64,000 nucleotides of DNA from the NCBI RefSeq assembly GCF_036324505.1, contig NC_086370.1:6690012-6754011 (forward strand). Reading direction: 5' to 3'. The DNA comes from Eleginops maclovinus (Eukaryota; Chordata; Actinopteri; Perciformes; Eleginopidae). The notes under the pieces were generated by a model that saw only the letters and a program-made list of their open reading frames with translations, was not told the DNA's origin and made no database searches. Shown here one piece after another: positions 13,005-26,819 of this stretch. Position numbers and translations under genes: made by a program. How positions within the stretch are numbered: position 1 is the stretch's first letter; each line of letters begins with the position of its first letter.

Positions 13005-16000
13005 ACGGCTAATGCAATCTGATAGTGGCAGTTGTCAGGCATATATGACTAAAAGCAAGAGACCATTGTTTAAAAATTAGATCCTTTTTTTAAACAGTAA
13101 GGAAAGCATGACAGGTGTTGCAACTGCAACTAAGGCCAAACAAATAAAAACAAATTGCAGTCGGCAAGCAATTATATCCCTTCTGTCGTTGCTTTAATTT
13201 GTCTGTGGATAATTTGATATAAGCACATTTTGAAGTGGTAAATTATACCACGTCTTTGCGATAGCTTAGAGTTGATTAAGTTGGTGCCCATGGTACAGTT
13301 AGTATTCTGACCCCGGTGAAGCTGCAAATTGAGTCATAGAGGTGTCATGGGAGGTCTTAAGAGGAAACCAAGGTGAGGATAGAGATGTCGAAAGATCATT
13401 ATACTTAGCCATTCTGTAGCTTCTCCAGGCCATTTCTTCCCCTGTGGCAGGGTTGGGGGCAGAGTATCATGATTCTGTCTGGGGAGTGCCTTTGAGGACC
13501 AAAGGGATTTTAAGAGCCAATAAATGGCCATGGGGGGGTGGAGGAGGAAAGAGGACACCACCAATGGAGTCTGGAGCAGGAGGAGGCATCCAGACAACAG
13601 CTCTGCAAATCTACTGGCCCTCCCTGCCAAACAGCTGAACCTCGAAAACCTCACGCAGGGCAAGCTGCCACACGCCACCATTATCTCAATCACTCTGCAA
13701 TAAAAACGGACGTTTTCATGGAAGTGCAACAGAAACAGCAAAAAATAAAATATTTGTTCAATAACATTTAAAGCTAAAGTTATATTTTTTATTATATTTG
13801 AGGTTGAAGGACTCAAAGCTGCATTGTGAAAATGCTGAACTGGATGTCTTTGCAGTGCCAAGGACAACCTGTCCAGTTCAAACCTAGCATTCTTGGCTTT
13901 ATATCCGTGGCTGGGAAAGACGAGATTCCCACGGCGCAGGGTAATATGACGGCCTAGATGAGTTAAATGTAATTAGAGATCATAGAGTAATGCTGCAGGC
14001 GCATGGATTACTGAGCGGGTGGTGCTGCATACCGCACTGTCTGCTGAGTCATAATGGCCGCAGTGGTTCCTAATTCATTCTGTGGACTGACCCAGTGGTC
14101 AGAAAGATAGACTGATTGCATTTGGATGAACATTAATACCTTGCTGTGGAAATCCTTTCTTCTGTCCAAGTGTAAGACCCTATAAATCAGGCTGCAGGTT
14201 ACAAGTTTACAAAGGACAAAGCTGTATTTGGTCAGCCTCATGTTGCATTATGCTGCATCCAGGTCATAGGGGAAAGGGTTAATGATGAGAAAGACACTGA
14301 TGACAACTGCACATCTCAGGTGGCCTGGGTTACACATATTTACTGTCTTTTTTCAGGATGGATTTTGGATTGATGATGGTTGTGCAAACATTGACATCAA
14401 CACTGAAAATGACATTATCTAAGATGTTGCAAGGGGGTTATTATTAATTGAGGTCCCTACAGCTATAGTTGGTTTTGTCCATATTTCGGATTCAACAATG
14501 CTTTGAAGTCAGAAAAATCATCAAAGCTGCTTTCACGCTAAAGCACGGATGGCGCGTTGGAAAACTGTTAACATTTGCAACAAGTGTTGCACATTCACCA
14601 TGCAAATTTGCATTGACCTCATATCTTATCAGGCTACTGAATACTCTCAAATTAAAAAACGATTAGCCTGCTTCATGGTGTAATGTTATGACATTTAACT
14701 GACTAAACAACTGGCCAGCTGTCACAGAATCAGCGGTAAAACGACTCTGTCCATGATGTTGCCATTGTGTTTTAAAGGAGAGAACGTTGCCACCCGATTA
14801 GCTGTTGCGCACCACTCGAAAATGCATCCCAGTGCTGCTCCCAAAATGAATTATTACATCTTCGACCGCAATTGCAGCTGACTAATCGATGCGCGACCAA
14901 TCAGATAACAGCTGTATGATGCAGGGCAAGCAAGCAGGGAAGGTAAACAAAGAAAGAAAACTAACTAACTAGGCTCTGTACCCAAAGTCATGATGAGCAA
15001 AGACCAAGTCACATATCATGTGAAGGCAGCCAAAATAAGTCAAGCTTAGGCAGAGCCAGTACAAGACCAGTATCTCAAAGCTTGGCAAATGTTTATTTTT
15101 ATTGGCCCTAACGCGATAATTGAAACAGATTCAGTGACTGCTATTTACTTGATAAGAGGAAGCCTTCTGATTCATCAACACGGCTGGACTGTGAACTTCA
15201 AATGTTGACGATATGTGATTGGTGCACAGAAGTTCCTCCCTACAAGTAACAGTCATATTATAGGTCGTCATTTGATTTATTTTATATATATCAAAATATT
15301 GATTACTGCAGCATGCAACATTAGTTTCATGTCAGTTGTCAATAAATATAGACATGCATTCCCACTCAATTTAATTGCAGGCTCGTAGACATGAGCTGGT
15401 CTGGGAGCAGAACCAGTTGACATTGGCACGGCAGAATGGCAGTGGATCATCCGTGGCAGCCGTGACGGAGCTGTAACGTGATGCAGCCGCGTGCTGTGGA
15501 TTTTGGGGGTAACACTCTTCATAAATAGCATTCACTTAGGCCTGACAGACGGTCATGTGTTGGTGAAAAGCATCCATTTACCAAATTATCTTTAAATTAG
15601 GCTGTGGGTCCCCCATTTAGAACTCATTAAAGCTACATTTCCAGTCATAATTACCTCTTGGACGATAATGTGAGCTGTATTTACAGGTCAGGTAACATTC
15701 ATTTGATACAAACGCTTCAACATTTGCTTTGTTTTGAGCCTGGTGCTTAACTTAACATGCTACTCCTGTTATTGTTTCCACTGTTTGTTGGTGTAAGGAG
15801 TTATGAATGATTATGTGGTGGCTTTGTTTTCACTGGTCTTATTGTGGAGTTTCTTTTCTTGCCCTTTGTTATTGCTGTCTGTTGTTCAACTCTTCGTTTC
15901 TGCTTTTCCTCGGTTGCCACTTCTACTCTTGATTTTTATTTTGCTGGGACTGAAAGTATCATCTGAGTAGCTTAAGAAAAAAATAGAACATATGCATTGG

Positions 16001-16391
16001 ACTGTCGGTTTGCTGTTTAGTGGCGTCCAGATGTCAAACAGAGAAGAATCTTCTACACAATGAACACTTGCCAGACTCCACACAGATGAATATTTGCCAG
16101 AGCATAGTGAGGAGTTTCATGAATTGGTATGAGATAAAAGGCATCCTTCTCACCCCACAGCGCCGTGTGTTTCTCTCTGTCCTCTTGCAGCTGGGCCAGC
16201 AGACTGCTGGATGGATGAGGGGGGAGTTGAGGGTGAGGCGGGGGGAGTTGGGTTACATTCCTTCCATCAGGGCTGTGTGTCTGCCAACCAGGTCACTCCC
16301 AGTTCAGTCCCGGGAAATTGGGAGGGAAGAATTTCCTCTATGTGTCCATACTGGACACGGCCACAACCATACAGTTGCATACCCAGGGCAC

Positions 16392-16562
<171 letters not shown>

Positions 16563-17029
16563 TTGCTTGAAACTGAGCACCCAGTGTAATATGACTTGCA
16601 TGTTATTTTCTTACAACTACATGGAGAGGTTTGTATGTAAGTGTGCACTATCAAGTTGTGAAGGCATGTGTGTACTCTAAGGTAATGATGAGTGAACCGA
16701 TAAACAGATTAATGTAAACATGTAAGTGCATTAAAATGGTGTTCAGTGCTGCTCGCCCAAACAGCAACCTCTGGCTCTCAAAAGATGTGGAGCAGCACTG
16801 TTAACCAGCTATCTCTTTAATAACCAGGAGGAATGTTCCACAGGTTGTAAAAGAAAAAGAGTTTGAAAAGCAGACTATGAGAAAAGGACCCTACTTCTTA
16901 TTTGATTTATAACATCAGTAAACATTTTGCTAAAGAGGTGTTGGTCTCTGTGCTGGTTTAAAGTATTCTGCAATATATCATTATGTTTATTCATTTTTTA
17001 TTTAGTCCCATTTAGAGTCAAATAGACCA

Positions 17030-17185
17030 TAAAGAAGGGTACGCTTTGGGAGTGGCTACCTGGTGATTGACAGGTCGATGCCACTGTGTTGTCCAGATAA
17101 AATAGCATGGGTTCAAAAACATAGTCCACAAACAAATTGGTAATTTCATAATGCTAATGTCCACTTTTTACATACAGTCTATGTG
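17030..17185 (+). repeat. Dispersed repeat copy 1 (GTCCACTTTTTA..TACAGTCTATG)
   Basis: Contains GTCCACAAAC, ATTGGT, then GTCCACTTTTTACATACAG and TCTATG. The same words in the same order and spacing recur at 18530-18600. I recognise this as a common teleost dispersed repeat often ending in 'ATACAGTCTATG'. Likely a non-autonomous transposon relic. Confidence 0.5.
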
Positions 17186-18479
17186 ATCATCTCAAAAAAC
17201 ATACAATGTACAAGTTTATATCTATTAAACATGATTTAAATGTATTGATTTATCATCCCACTTTTGTGTAGGTGGGTATTATAGCTTGCACAATGTTACA
17301 GAAATGTACCTGAACAAGAATCTGACGGGCATTGGTGCCCTACTTGTGTTGGAATTGTGTTTAATTTTTGCGAATTATCCTTTAATTTTGCTCTTCAACG
17401 TCACACAGATGTTGAAAAAAAGCTATGGATGTGTTGTTTAAATGCTCTGAGCATGTTGTCTTTGTTGCATTCATGTTTGTTCCACATTACTACTTAAAGC
17501 TGACGAACACACCAACGTTGGAACCATCACAAGAGCATGTGAGTGCACCATGCGATCTGTCTTGACTCAAGTCTGATTCTATCTGTCCATGCTCTTTCAT
17601 TCATGCTCCTCTTTGACATTCTTCCTACCCCAATGATTCCCACCAATTAAGAGGTTGTCCTGCTTCCTATATTTTGAGGGACTGTAGACCATAGCAGGAA
17701 GCCTGTACCCTATAATAACAGTAAAGTCTGGGATTCATGAGTACTACGTTTGACTTCTCTCATGCATGTGTCTCTGTATGTGTAACACAGAAAGTAAAAC
17801 TGTGATAGATAAAGAAAACACTTTTTTCCATCCAAAGTTGTGTATATCCAATATTTTTCACCTTTCACTGACTCTGGTGCAGATTGAATTACAATGTCCA
17901 AGGATATGTCAATACACAGCTCAATGACAGTGCAGTTGCACGTACCGGATGCTGCATTGATCAAAGATGTGACCCCTAAGGATCTCTGTAATGACTCGGT
18001 TTCACTGTCACTGATGAAACCAAGAGAAATTGCTGTGTATTTATTTTACTTTCCAATGAAAAGAAATCAGATCCACCCACTGGAGCAATGCTTTAGCTTC
18101 CCTCCAGACTGCTCTGCAATCTCCCGTCCTGTTCACCACTTACACACCATCGACACACTGATGATAGATGCTTCCAAAAGATTCCAGATCCTCTGGCCCT
18201 CGTCACAGTCTAATAATAGAAAGATGGAAAGATAAACTTACGGGAACGGAAAAGGGCAGAATTTCTTTGTGCGCTGTTGGTTTTTGCTGCATTACTCTAT
18301 TGGTCAGCTGAGATGGCTCAGTCATAAAAAATGGCGGTGTTTTTGATTACACTCAAACGAAAGATATCTTTACATGTAGAACAGGATGCTCTTGCATCTT
18401 AAGTACTTCTGCTTACTGAAACAGGCAATTCAATAAAATATAAGGAAAGTAAAAAGTAATATATTGTTACCATAAAATG

Positions 18480-18660
18480 TCTTTAAGGCAGTTCAGCAGT
18501 CGGTCGACAGAATCCCAAACTCAAGACTTCAGTGTTGTCCACAAACCCATTGGTGGTGTCAGTTTTTGCTATGTCCACTTTTTATTTACAATAATGGATA
18601 CATTTGCGATGGTTACTTTTGGGCCACTTGGGGGTAGTAGAGACAATCCAAGAACAAAAA
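18480..18660 (+). repeat. Dispersed repeat copy 2 (GTCCACTTTTTA family)
   Basis: GTCCACAAACCCATTGGT at about 18537-18554 and TGTCCACTTTTTATTTACA at about 18572-18590 align with the copy near 17124-17176. The two copies are diverged from each other, so the insertions are old. Confidence 0.5.
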
Positions 18661-19895
18661 ACTGACATAATTTAAGACATGAAACTTGCAGGCAGAAAGT
18701 TGATTCAGAGTAGCCTCAGGAGTTTTATTGTGTTATGTTTTTGATAAGTGGACTTCCAATACTCTCTCTTTCATCTCTGTTTTGTTCTCCACCAACCCCT
18801 GGAGGAACATTTCTGTGAGTTTAGCTGCTAAACTTGTAGCATGTTCTACAGCTAACCTTTAAACATTTAGTGTCTGTCTCCTGTTGATTTCTCTGACGTC
18901 CAGTGCTCTGTTTAAAACCTCTTTTTGGAGAACAGACCATTGCTTTCCTTCTTTTTGGCTGTTTTTTCGTATTTACTGTGGACAAGTTAATCCATCAGGA
19001 ATCCAAATGGAAGTGCTTTCAACAAATATAAAAATGTAATTCAAAAAGTGGTGTTTTCTGATGGAGGGAACTAATGTTTGTTTTCCACAGCTGACTTTAA
19101 ATATAGCGGTCTTCTTTCTAGGGGATTAATATGACTGCACTTAGTCCCTTGATCATCCTTAGCAATGGTCTGTTCTCCTGAGCAGCAGTCTGTTAGCGAG
19201 AATTAACCTTAAAAAAGTCCAAATTTACCAATCAGAATTGAGTATACTTAGTTGCGCAATAAAATGTGTAAAAACTTGCGTAAACAATAAATTGTCAATC
19301 AATTATTATATACTGGTTATATACTGTCGGCAACTTTAAAGCAACAGGTCACAAAGGAGAGATGCTGTGACAAAGAGCTGATCACTGCAGTGCTGTATTG
19401 CTTTGCTATAAAGAATTACTTCATGGCATTAAACAGACACAAATCCAAAGCTTAATCATGCATAATCAAATTAAACCAATTAAAGCTTTACTTCACTATT
19501 GCTTAATATCTTGTGCTTTTTGTGTCTTTAACCAAATTCCTGTAGACCCACATCTGGGTTGAAGAAGAGGACATATGGTAACATCCTCTTTGAGTCAGGA
19601 AGTCTAGAGTTTCAGAGAAATATGGTCATGATTTAGAGAAATAAGAATTCAATACGTACAGTTGTTGCTCGTTTGTCTTTGAAGAAATGCAAAAATCTCC
19701 CAGTGAGGTGAGATCACTTCTAAACCAACCTCTCCCAAACCTTCAAACTATAAAAGATATACGTTTTAAGACAAGTAAATAATGCTTTATAAGATATTTT
19801 AGAAAACAGACTGTCTCAGGGTGCTTTGCTGGAGGGGGGGGGGGTTGTTGTCTGAGACAGGAAACATATGAGCTGAAGATCCGCAGAGGACTTGG

Positions 19896-19898
<3 letters not shown>

Positions 19899-19928
<30 letters not shown>
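19899..19928 (+). repeat. (CA)n microsatellite, 15 units
   Basis: Short pure CA array. Confidence 0.95.
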
Positions 19929-19930
<2 letters not shown>

Positions 19931-21790
19931 GCAAGAAATATGGTAGCTCTTCCAGGACATACAGGACTTGGCCCTCGCAGGCGACGTGTCACAAGGAATC
20001 AAATTAGATGTTGCTGCGCAGAGCGGCCAGAACAACGCCAGGGATTTTCTCAGGGAATCAAAAATAAGGTTGACATAATCTCAAGGATAATTTGTCAGTT
20101 CAGCCAGAGAATGAACATGTAAAGAAGCCCATATGGCTAATAAAGCGTATCATTCATTCGCTCCATTTTGTCTATAACACTTTCCTGGCAAAGGATCCTC
20201 GGCCTAGGGAGGGGGGGGTCTACTGCATCAGTGTGACACATCTCCAGTCTGCGTTTGAACTTGTGATTTATTGGTTCTTAGTAATCACATGTATCGCACA
20301 GGCTCAAATGGCTTATGAAATGACCGACGTGCCGCATAACATGCACAAATTATATCAAATTAGAAATGTGATCTTGTCAACAGCTTCTTTGCAAAATGTG
20401 CGCACATTGGAAGAGTTTTAAGTACATATTACTGCCACTATACACTAAAGAAAACAGCATTGTTCAACAAATATAGACCGTGATGAATTACTGTCTTGTT
20501 TGAGCCCTGATAAAAAACCCAGCTGCTGCTCACCAGCTATGTGACCCGCTTGCCATGCTGTCCTGTCATGACTCAGTGCTGAGTGGGACATTAGACGGTC
20601 TCTTCCTAGTACCCGGCTCAGTGTTAGAGGGACATGCATTCTGCAGTGGCTCTGGACTGAGTTTAGTATCATGGGAACTGCTGATAGCAGCCGGGGTCCA
20701 GAGAGGTCGCAAGGGAGTTCAGCTGAGTTAATCCGGGGACAGGGTGCCCTGTCAGTCAAGGCACGGGGCAGCAAACGCGGGGACTGACCTGAGAGGGGTT
20801 GTGTTTGTGGAAGGCTGGGGTGTGTACTCAGCTGGGTGATCCCCCCCACACCCCTCCCTTTAAAAAATATATATAGGCAAATGAGGATTCTGAATTTAGC
20901 ATGTGCAAGGTCTGGTCTTTCAGCCTGACGTGACAGAGCCACCTAGTGGACACATGGGAAGTTGCATCTCAGAAACAATCCATTGATAAGGGTAGAGCAT
21001 TAGAAGCAGCAACTAATATGGAGTCTAATGCAAAGACACTTTGTTTTTCAAATGTATGATTCATTCATTTGTATTTATTAATGATGTTTAAATAATTTCT
21101 GTCCTTTTGAGGTTATACAACTCAAATACACAAATAACTACAGTTAACTTCAATATTAAGTAAACGTGAATGTTAAATAAATTAAAATTAAAAAGTCATA
21201 AACACACATGTTCATACCTCTGCTTTTTGTTTATTAATCATCTAATTTTACATATGTTTCTAAATCTATGGAGTGTATTTTACATTTGTATACAAATCAA
21301 ACCCTTTGTTCGACATCTGTGTTTAGCATTTGATCTATTTATTTTATGTAAACATGCAACATCCTCTTAATTCATTCTGACTCACTAAAATGTAACATCT
21401 CATTTTCTATTTATTCCATTAAAGTGCAGTTTTAATATCAACAATATCTACCTTTGGTAATTTCATTTATTTAAGTTTGGGAAATATAGGCTTTACCTTT
21501 AACCAGGCCACGTGATAGCCCTTTTAATCTACGTTATATCCCAAGTGAATATCTACTTTCACATTTTTTTTAAAACAGCACTTATTGATCATGTCCCATT
21601 TTGAAATCTTCCATTTTCTATGTTAAATGGATAGTTCAAAGACATCTGAAACATCCATGTAAAGTCAATGCAGGAAGTCCCATTAACCAGCCCACTGTGG
21701 TTTGGTAGAGGTACAGGACAGGTAAAGGTGAACCAGGAGGGTTGGACATGTGAGTGTGTGGTCAGTGTGTCTGCAGATGTTCCTGCAGAG

Positions 21791-21887
21791 ATGGCCCAGC
21801 AGGTGAAGGTAGCAGCTGCTGCAGAGAGGAGCGAGCCGGACTGTGCAGAGCTCTACCCTGACATGGAGACTGTCAGCTCCACTGCAG
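21791..21887 (+). CDS. prop1: prop1 exon 1 (N-terminus)
   Basis: Starts at ATG 21791 ([16 protein letters not shown]) and ends at a consensus GTGAGT donor at 21888, leaving one base of a split codon. That phase matches either candidate acceptor of exon 2. The residues are Ala/Glu rich with no motif; PROP1 N-termini are poorly conserved, so the call rests on phase, donor quality and position. Confidence 0.6.
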
Positions 21888-24217
21888 GTGAGTCAAAAAC
21901 ATTTACATTTTTAATTATCACTCCATCAGGTCATCCACTAATGATAGGCATTTGCGTACAACACAGAAACAAAGAGAGACTCGGACATTTCTTTTTCTTG
22001 ATATTTTTTCAATAATATCACTCATCTATTGACAGGTACAGCAAACGTTAACAAACAGAATCTAATACACACAGTTCCACGGTGGATAACACCAAGCAGC
22101 ATCTTGCAATAGTTATTTAAATGTAAAAGCATTAAAGGAAATGCATTGTCTCCCACAATTCAGGGTTATGTTGCATGAACAAAGTTTTACACGTGTTTTT
22201 AAGAGGACTTTAAATGTCATTAAACATCCAAATTGTTGTTTTTATTGCTATGACGTTGACTACCATCAAAAAGTATGTCAGAAATGTATTATCTAAGGAT
22301 AAATATCCTCTTGTTTCCCAAATTGAAAACAGAACAGTAAAAGACAATACCACAACAATAGTTAATAATATATTTTGATAAGTTTAACATCGCACTTTTT
22401 CAACATTGACTTCCATCAAAAAAAAATCCATAATGTATTAGATGAGCATAAATCCATTGAGGTATCCTGCTGTTTATCCAAATTAAACCAATGGAAAAAT
22501 GAGCAGTGCAAAATCCAGTGTTATATTACATATAAGTGACACAACAAACAGTGAAGCTAACAACGACAAAATAATGTGAATTGTTGAACTTAACAAAGTC
22601 CATCTTTACTTCTTTACCACAGCACAAAACATTTTCTCATAGCTGCTTTAAAACAAAAATCCAGCCATAAAAAAACTGTACTTCTTATTGGTCTCATCCT
22701 CAAGTGTTTTAGTTACCAATTTTAATTAGTACATGTAATTCAATAACAGTATCAAAATATAAGTGTAGTGTTGTACTATTTAACTCAATCAAACAGTTTG
22801 AAGTACCCAGGTTTGGTGAAATAAATAGTTAAGATAATCTTTGTGGGAAAAAAAAACTGTATACAATTTCTTCAAGTCATGAAATTAGCTTCCTCTGACT
22901 CCTCTCTCACCACCATGCTGTGAACAGACAAGGTCAGCTCAGTGCACCAATCTGTCTGATTAGTCACTTTGTGGTAATAATCTTTGGTTAAATCCCCCAG
23001 TTTCTGGTATCTTTTTCTCACGAGCCTCTCTTTGGCAACTAAAGCTCCGTGGCTCTCAGGTTGCCTGGTGGCAGTGGGAACCATAAAGTCAGTGTAATCC
23101 CTCTTTTTTCAGACAGTCATTGGTGAAATGGGCCCTTACAAGTTCAGGCCACAGGAAACAGGAGCTGGAGAATTGTCTCCAAAAAAGTAAGAGTCTTTTC
23201 TTCGTCCTGAGAACAGATATAGGAGAGTCGCTGAGGAAGGGCTCTTTGTGTGAGACCTCCATGGGTGTCGGTCTTGGCAGACGGAGCCGGGCCTACCCCT
23301 CCCCGGCCCGGAGACGACACCGCACCACCTTCAGCCACAAGCAGCTGGAACATCTGGAAGTGGCCTTTGGACAAAACCAGTATCCTGACATCTACTACAG
23401 AGAGGAGCTGGCTCGTGTTACCAAGCTCAACGAGGCTCGCATACAGGTGGGACCGTCTGAAATAAGTGTGTTTGTAGCCTAATATATGTTGTTTTTTAAT
23501 AGTACTATGCCACATTTTTACAATACACTTTTAAGATATTGGTCATATTTACTGATGTATTTCAAATGTATGAAGGCTTTTAGTCATCAGACATATGGTC
23601 TTAAGTTATCAGAGAAACAAACTAATCAAACGTTAGCCGCACCGAGCTGCTTCAAGAAATGAAATTAACATGAACTTGCTTTATTCAGTGTTTTTACGGG
23701 TTTTATTTAGCTGTTGCTTTAGAGAGGAAAACTCTGGTGATAATTTGGCCTAAACAAAACAATTGTGTGGTCTAGTAACAACTTTATGCTAAAGTTTCTG
23801 TCTTTTCTCCCTGACATTTCCTTGTTTCTGTCCTTGTCTCAGCAGGTTTGGTTTCAGAACAGAAGAGCCAAACAGAGGAAGCAGGAGCGAGCCTCCCACA
23901 AGGTTCTACCGGTGGGTATGATGTCTGGCCACAGGGCGCTGCTGGGGGGGGTGCACGTCCAGCCCTCTACCATAGCCCGACAGTACTACACCCAATCCCT
24001 GGCTCACATCCCCCGTCTTCCTCCTATGCTGCCCTCTGGGGCGTACCCTTGCCACCCAGGCCAAGTGAGCCAATGCCCATGCCCCAGCGTCCCATCACAG
24101 CCAGCCCCCCCGCGGCAGCACGAGGACTGGTACAGCCCGCTAAGGAGCAACCTCCCCTCCCCGATGTTCTCCCTGGCCTCCATGCAACCTCTGGACCCCG
24201 CTTCGCACTGGAGCTAA
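21791..24217 (+). CDS. prop1: Paired-like homeobox transcription factor Prop1 (3 exons)
   Basis: Predicted CDS join 21791-21887, 23217-23446, 23846-24217, giving 232 residues, close to the 226 of human PROP1. The homeodomain (about residues 64-123) begins RRRHRTTFS, contains [16 protein letters not shown] and ends [15 protein letters not shown], with Gln at position 50. This segment is characteristic of PROP1 rather than OTX, PITX or PRRX relatives, and the short C-terminus keeps the PROP1-type EDWY motif. PROP1 is a nuclear DNA-binding factor that acts upstream of POU1F1 (Pit-1) in anterior pituitary cell lineages. The intron between homeodomain residues 46 and 47 is the usual one for paired-class genes. 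Exon 1 has no homology I can verify, so the N-terminus is the least certain part. No frameshift or stop was seen. Confidence 0.85.
21888..23216 (+). other. prop1: prop1 intron 1 (1.3 kb)
   Basis: AT-rich intron with no internal coding signal. A 70-codon - strand open frame near 22872-23084 is not supported by any motif. Confidence 0.6.
23217..23446 (+). CDS. prop1: prop1 exon 2 (first 46 homeodomain residues)
   Basis: The acceptor is chosen as the AG at 23215-23216 after a pyrimidine-rich tract (TCTTTTCTTCGTCCTG), giving the right phase. An AG at 23221-23222 is also in phase and would remove two residues. The strong-looking CAG at 23110-23112 is out of phase and meets a stop. The exon ends with codons for ARIQ and a GTGGGA donor at 23447. 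Confidence 0.8.
23447..23845 (+). other. prop1: prop1 intron 2 (399 bp)
   Basis: Splits the homeobox between residues 46 and 47. Donor GTGGGA, acceptor TTGTCTCAGCAG. No repeat or coding signal inside. Confidence 0.8.
23846..24217 (+). CDS. prop1: prop1 exon 3 (recognition helix and C-terminus)
   Basis: Begins [15 protein letters not shown], completing helix 3, then a Pro/Ser/His-rich tail with the conserved EDWY near the end and a TAA stop at 24215. The acceptor reads CTCAGCAG, a tandem NAGNAG. Using the second AG gives a standard homeodomain; using the first adds one Gln between homeodomain residues 46 and 47. Confidence 0.88.
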   Translation, partial: VWFQNRRAKQRKQERASHKVLPVGMMSGHRALLGGVHVQPSTIARQYYTQSLAHIPRLPPMLPSGAYPCHPGQVSQCPCPSVPSQPAPPRQHEDWYSPLRSNLPSPMFSLASMQPLDPASHWS

Positions 24218-24404
24218 GAAGTTACACAGGCTAATAAAGCCAAATATTACATTAAAATAACTTTGGGAAAATTCAGTAATCATGCACCATCCTTTCTTCC
24301 CCTTGTTTAACTAATTTAAGCCTAAAATTATATCATTTTCACCTTTATTTCAAAAGTCTAAAGTTTCAAATTGCAACAAATATGTAGAATAGTATCAAAA
24401 TCTG

Positions 24405-24470
24405 ATAAGTGGTAAAATGCTGACTCTTTTTTGGGCTTTAGGACTCATTCCTGCACCACTCTATTTCTTT
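24405..24470 (+). repeat. Dispersed repeat copy B (TTTAGGACTCATTCCTG family)
   Basis: AAGTGGTAAAATGCTGACTC then TTTAGGACTCATTCCTG (24437-24453) and CACCACTCTATT. It matches the 57.8-kb copy over about 55 bases and lies in the presumed prop1 3' UTR. Confidence 0.55.
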
Positions 24471-24540
24471 GACATTATTTTTACACATTACATGCAAGTC
24501 ATTTAAAGCACTTAATGTGAACCTTTTCAGTCAATCTGAC

Positions 24541-24546
24541 AATAAA
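24541..24546 (+). terminator. Candidate prop1 polyadenylation signal AATAAA
   Basis: AATAAA about 325 bases after the stop. Another AATAAA at 24233-24238 lies only 16 bases past the stop and would leave almost no 3' UTR, so the distal one is preferred. Confidence 0.4.
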
Positions 24547-24549
24547 GAT

Positions 24550-26125
<1,576 letters not shown>

Positions 26126-26127
26126 CC

Positions 26128-26133
26128 TTTATT
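26128..26133 (-). terminator. Candidate mcfd2 polyadenylation signal
   Basis: TTTATT on the + strand reads AATAAA on the mcfd2 strand, about 555 bases past the stop codon. It is the best candidate seen but is not confirmed. Confidence 0.35.
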
Positions 26134-26637
26134 TTAGCAAACTTTTACGAGAAGTAAGCTCTGGAGAAATAAAATAAATAATAATCACATTTTGATAATC
26201 AAACTATAAATGAAGTCAACCCATAAATGAGAGAAAAAGCTCTTTCCAGCCCTTGCACTGGGCTTTTTTTTGAGGGTACACTGTCTACTGTGTTTAGTAA
26301 CCCATCAGGGGTTGATGGACAACTGTGTTTGTTGGTGATGCTGGGTGAACTGACTGACCAAAAAAAAGGCATGATTGCCAGGAATCTACAAAGACAGCAG
26401 GGATGTCACCAGTCAGACCAACATAAAGCCATTTTGTTTTCCCCTTTTCTTTTGTTACTTAATACATTAAAGGAATAACCATTTGCTGAAATCCCCTTGG
26501 ACATCATTGAAAAAAAGATGTCCACATTTCAAAACTCCATAACTGACTTAAAACCCTGACTGATGGCCTGTGAGAGAGAAAGCAAAGATTAAACGTTGGT
26601 GGCAGATTCTTATTTCATCTCTCCTCTGCAGATTCCT

Positions 26638-26662
26638 TGTTGTTGTTGTTGTTGTTGTTGTT
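26638..26662 (+). repeat. (TTG)n trinucleotide repeat in the mcfd2 3' UTR
   Basis: Eight TTG units, reading (CAA)n in the mcfd2 transcript, about 25 bases past its stop codon. Confidence 0.9.
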
Positions 26663-26687
26663 GACAACACAGAATATGTCTTATATC

Positions 26688-26819
26688 TTACTCCAGTGAT
26701 TTGGCAAACTCGGCATAATCTATATACCCGTCATTGTTTTTGTCGTCGTCCTTGAGAACATCATCGATAAGGACGATGAGGTCCTCTTCTTTCATTGGCT
26801 GGCTGTGCTCCCCTCTCTC
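26688..26819 (-). CDS. mcfd2: mcfd2 coding exon 3 (second EF-hand and C-terminus)
   Basis: Acceptor GTTTCTCAG joins in phase 0 to [15 protein letters not shown], then the second EF-hand and the stop. It aligns with the human C-terminal exon without gaps beyond the linker. Confidence 0.95.
   Translation of the reverse strand, partial: ERGEHSQPMKEEDLIVLIDDVLKDDDKNNDGYIDYAEFAKSLE

Larger units (their letters stand above)
16565..21780. other. Intergenic region upstream of prop1, no gene recognised
   Basis: No coding exon is supportable. A 165-codon - strand open frame at 20445-20942 has no domain or splice context. Two related repeat relics (near 17030-17185 and 18480-18660) and a short CA array at 19899-19928 lie here. 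Any cis-regulatory DNA of prop1 would be expected in this interval, but no specific element can be named from sequence. Confidence 0.5.

Noticed and set aside
13334..13867. 177-codon open frame on the - strand
   Set aside because: Translation is Leu/Phe/Pro-rich without any recognisable domain, no splice-linked neighbours, and competing frames are open on the other strand.
20445..20942. 165-codon open frame on the - strand upstream of prop1
   Set aside because: No domain, no conserved motif, and no flanking exon signals; probably chance in a GC-richer patch.
22872..23084. 70-codon - strand frame inside prop1 intron 1 ([18 protein letters not shown]...)
   Set aside because: No recognisable domain or splice signals; single short frame.
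23113..23216. prop1 exon 2 starting at the strong-looking acceptor TTTTTTCAG (23112)
   Set aside because: Out of phase with exon 1 and meets a TGA within four codons; kept only as a possible alternative-transcript acceptor.
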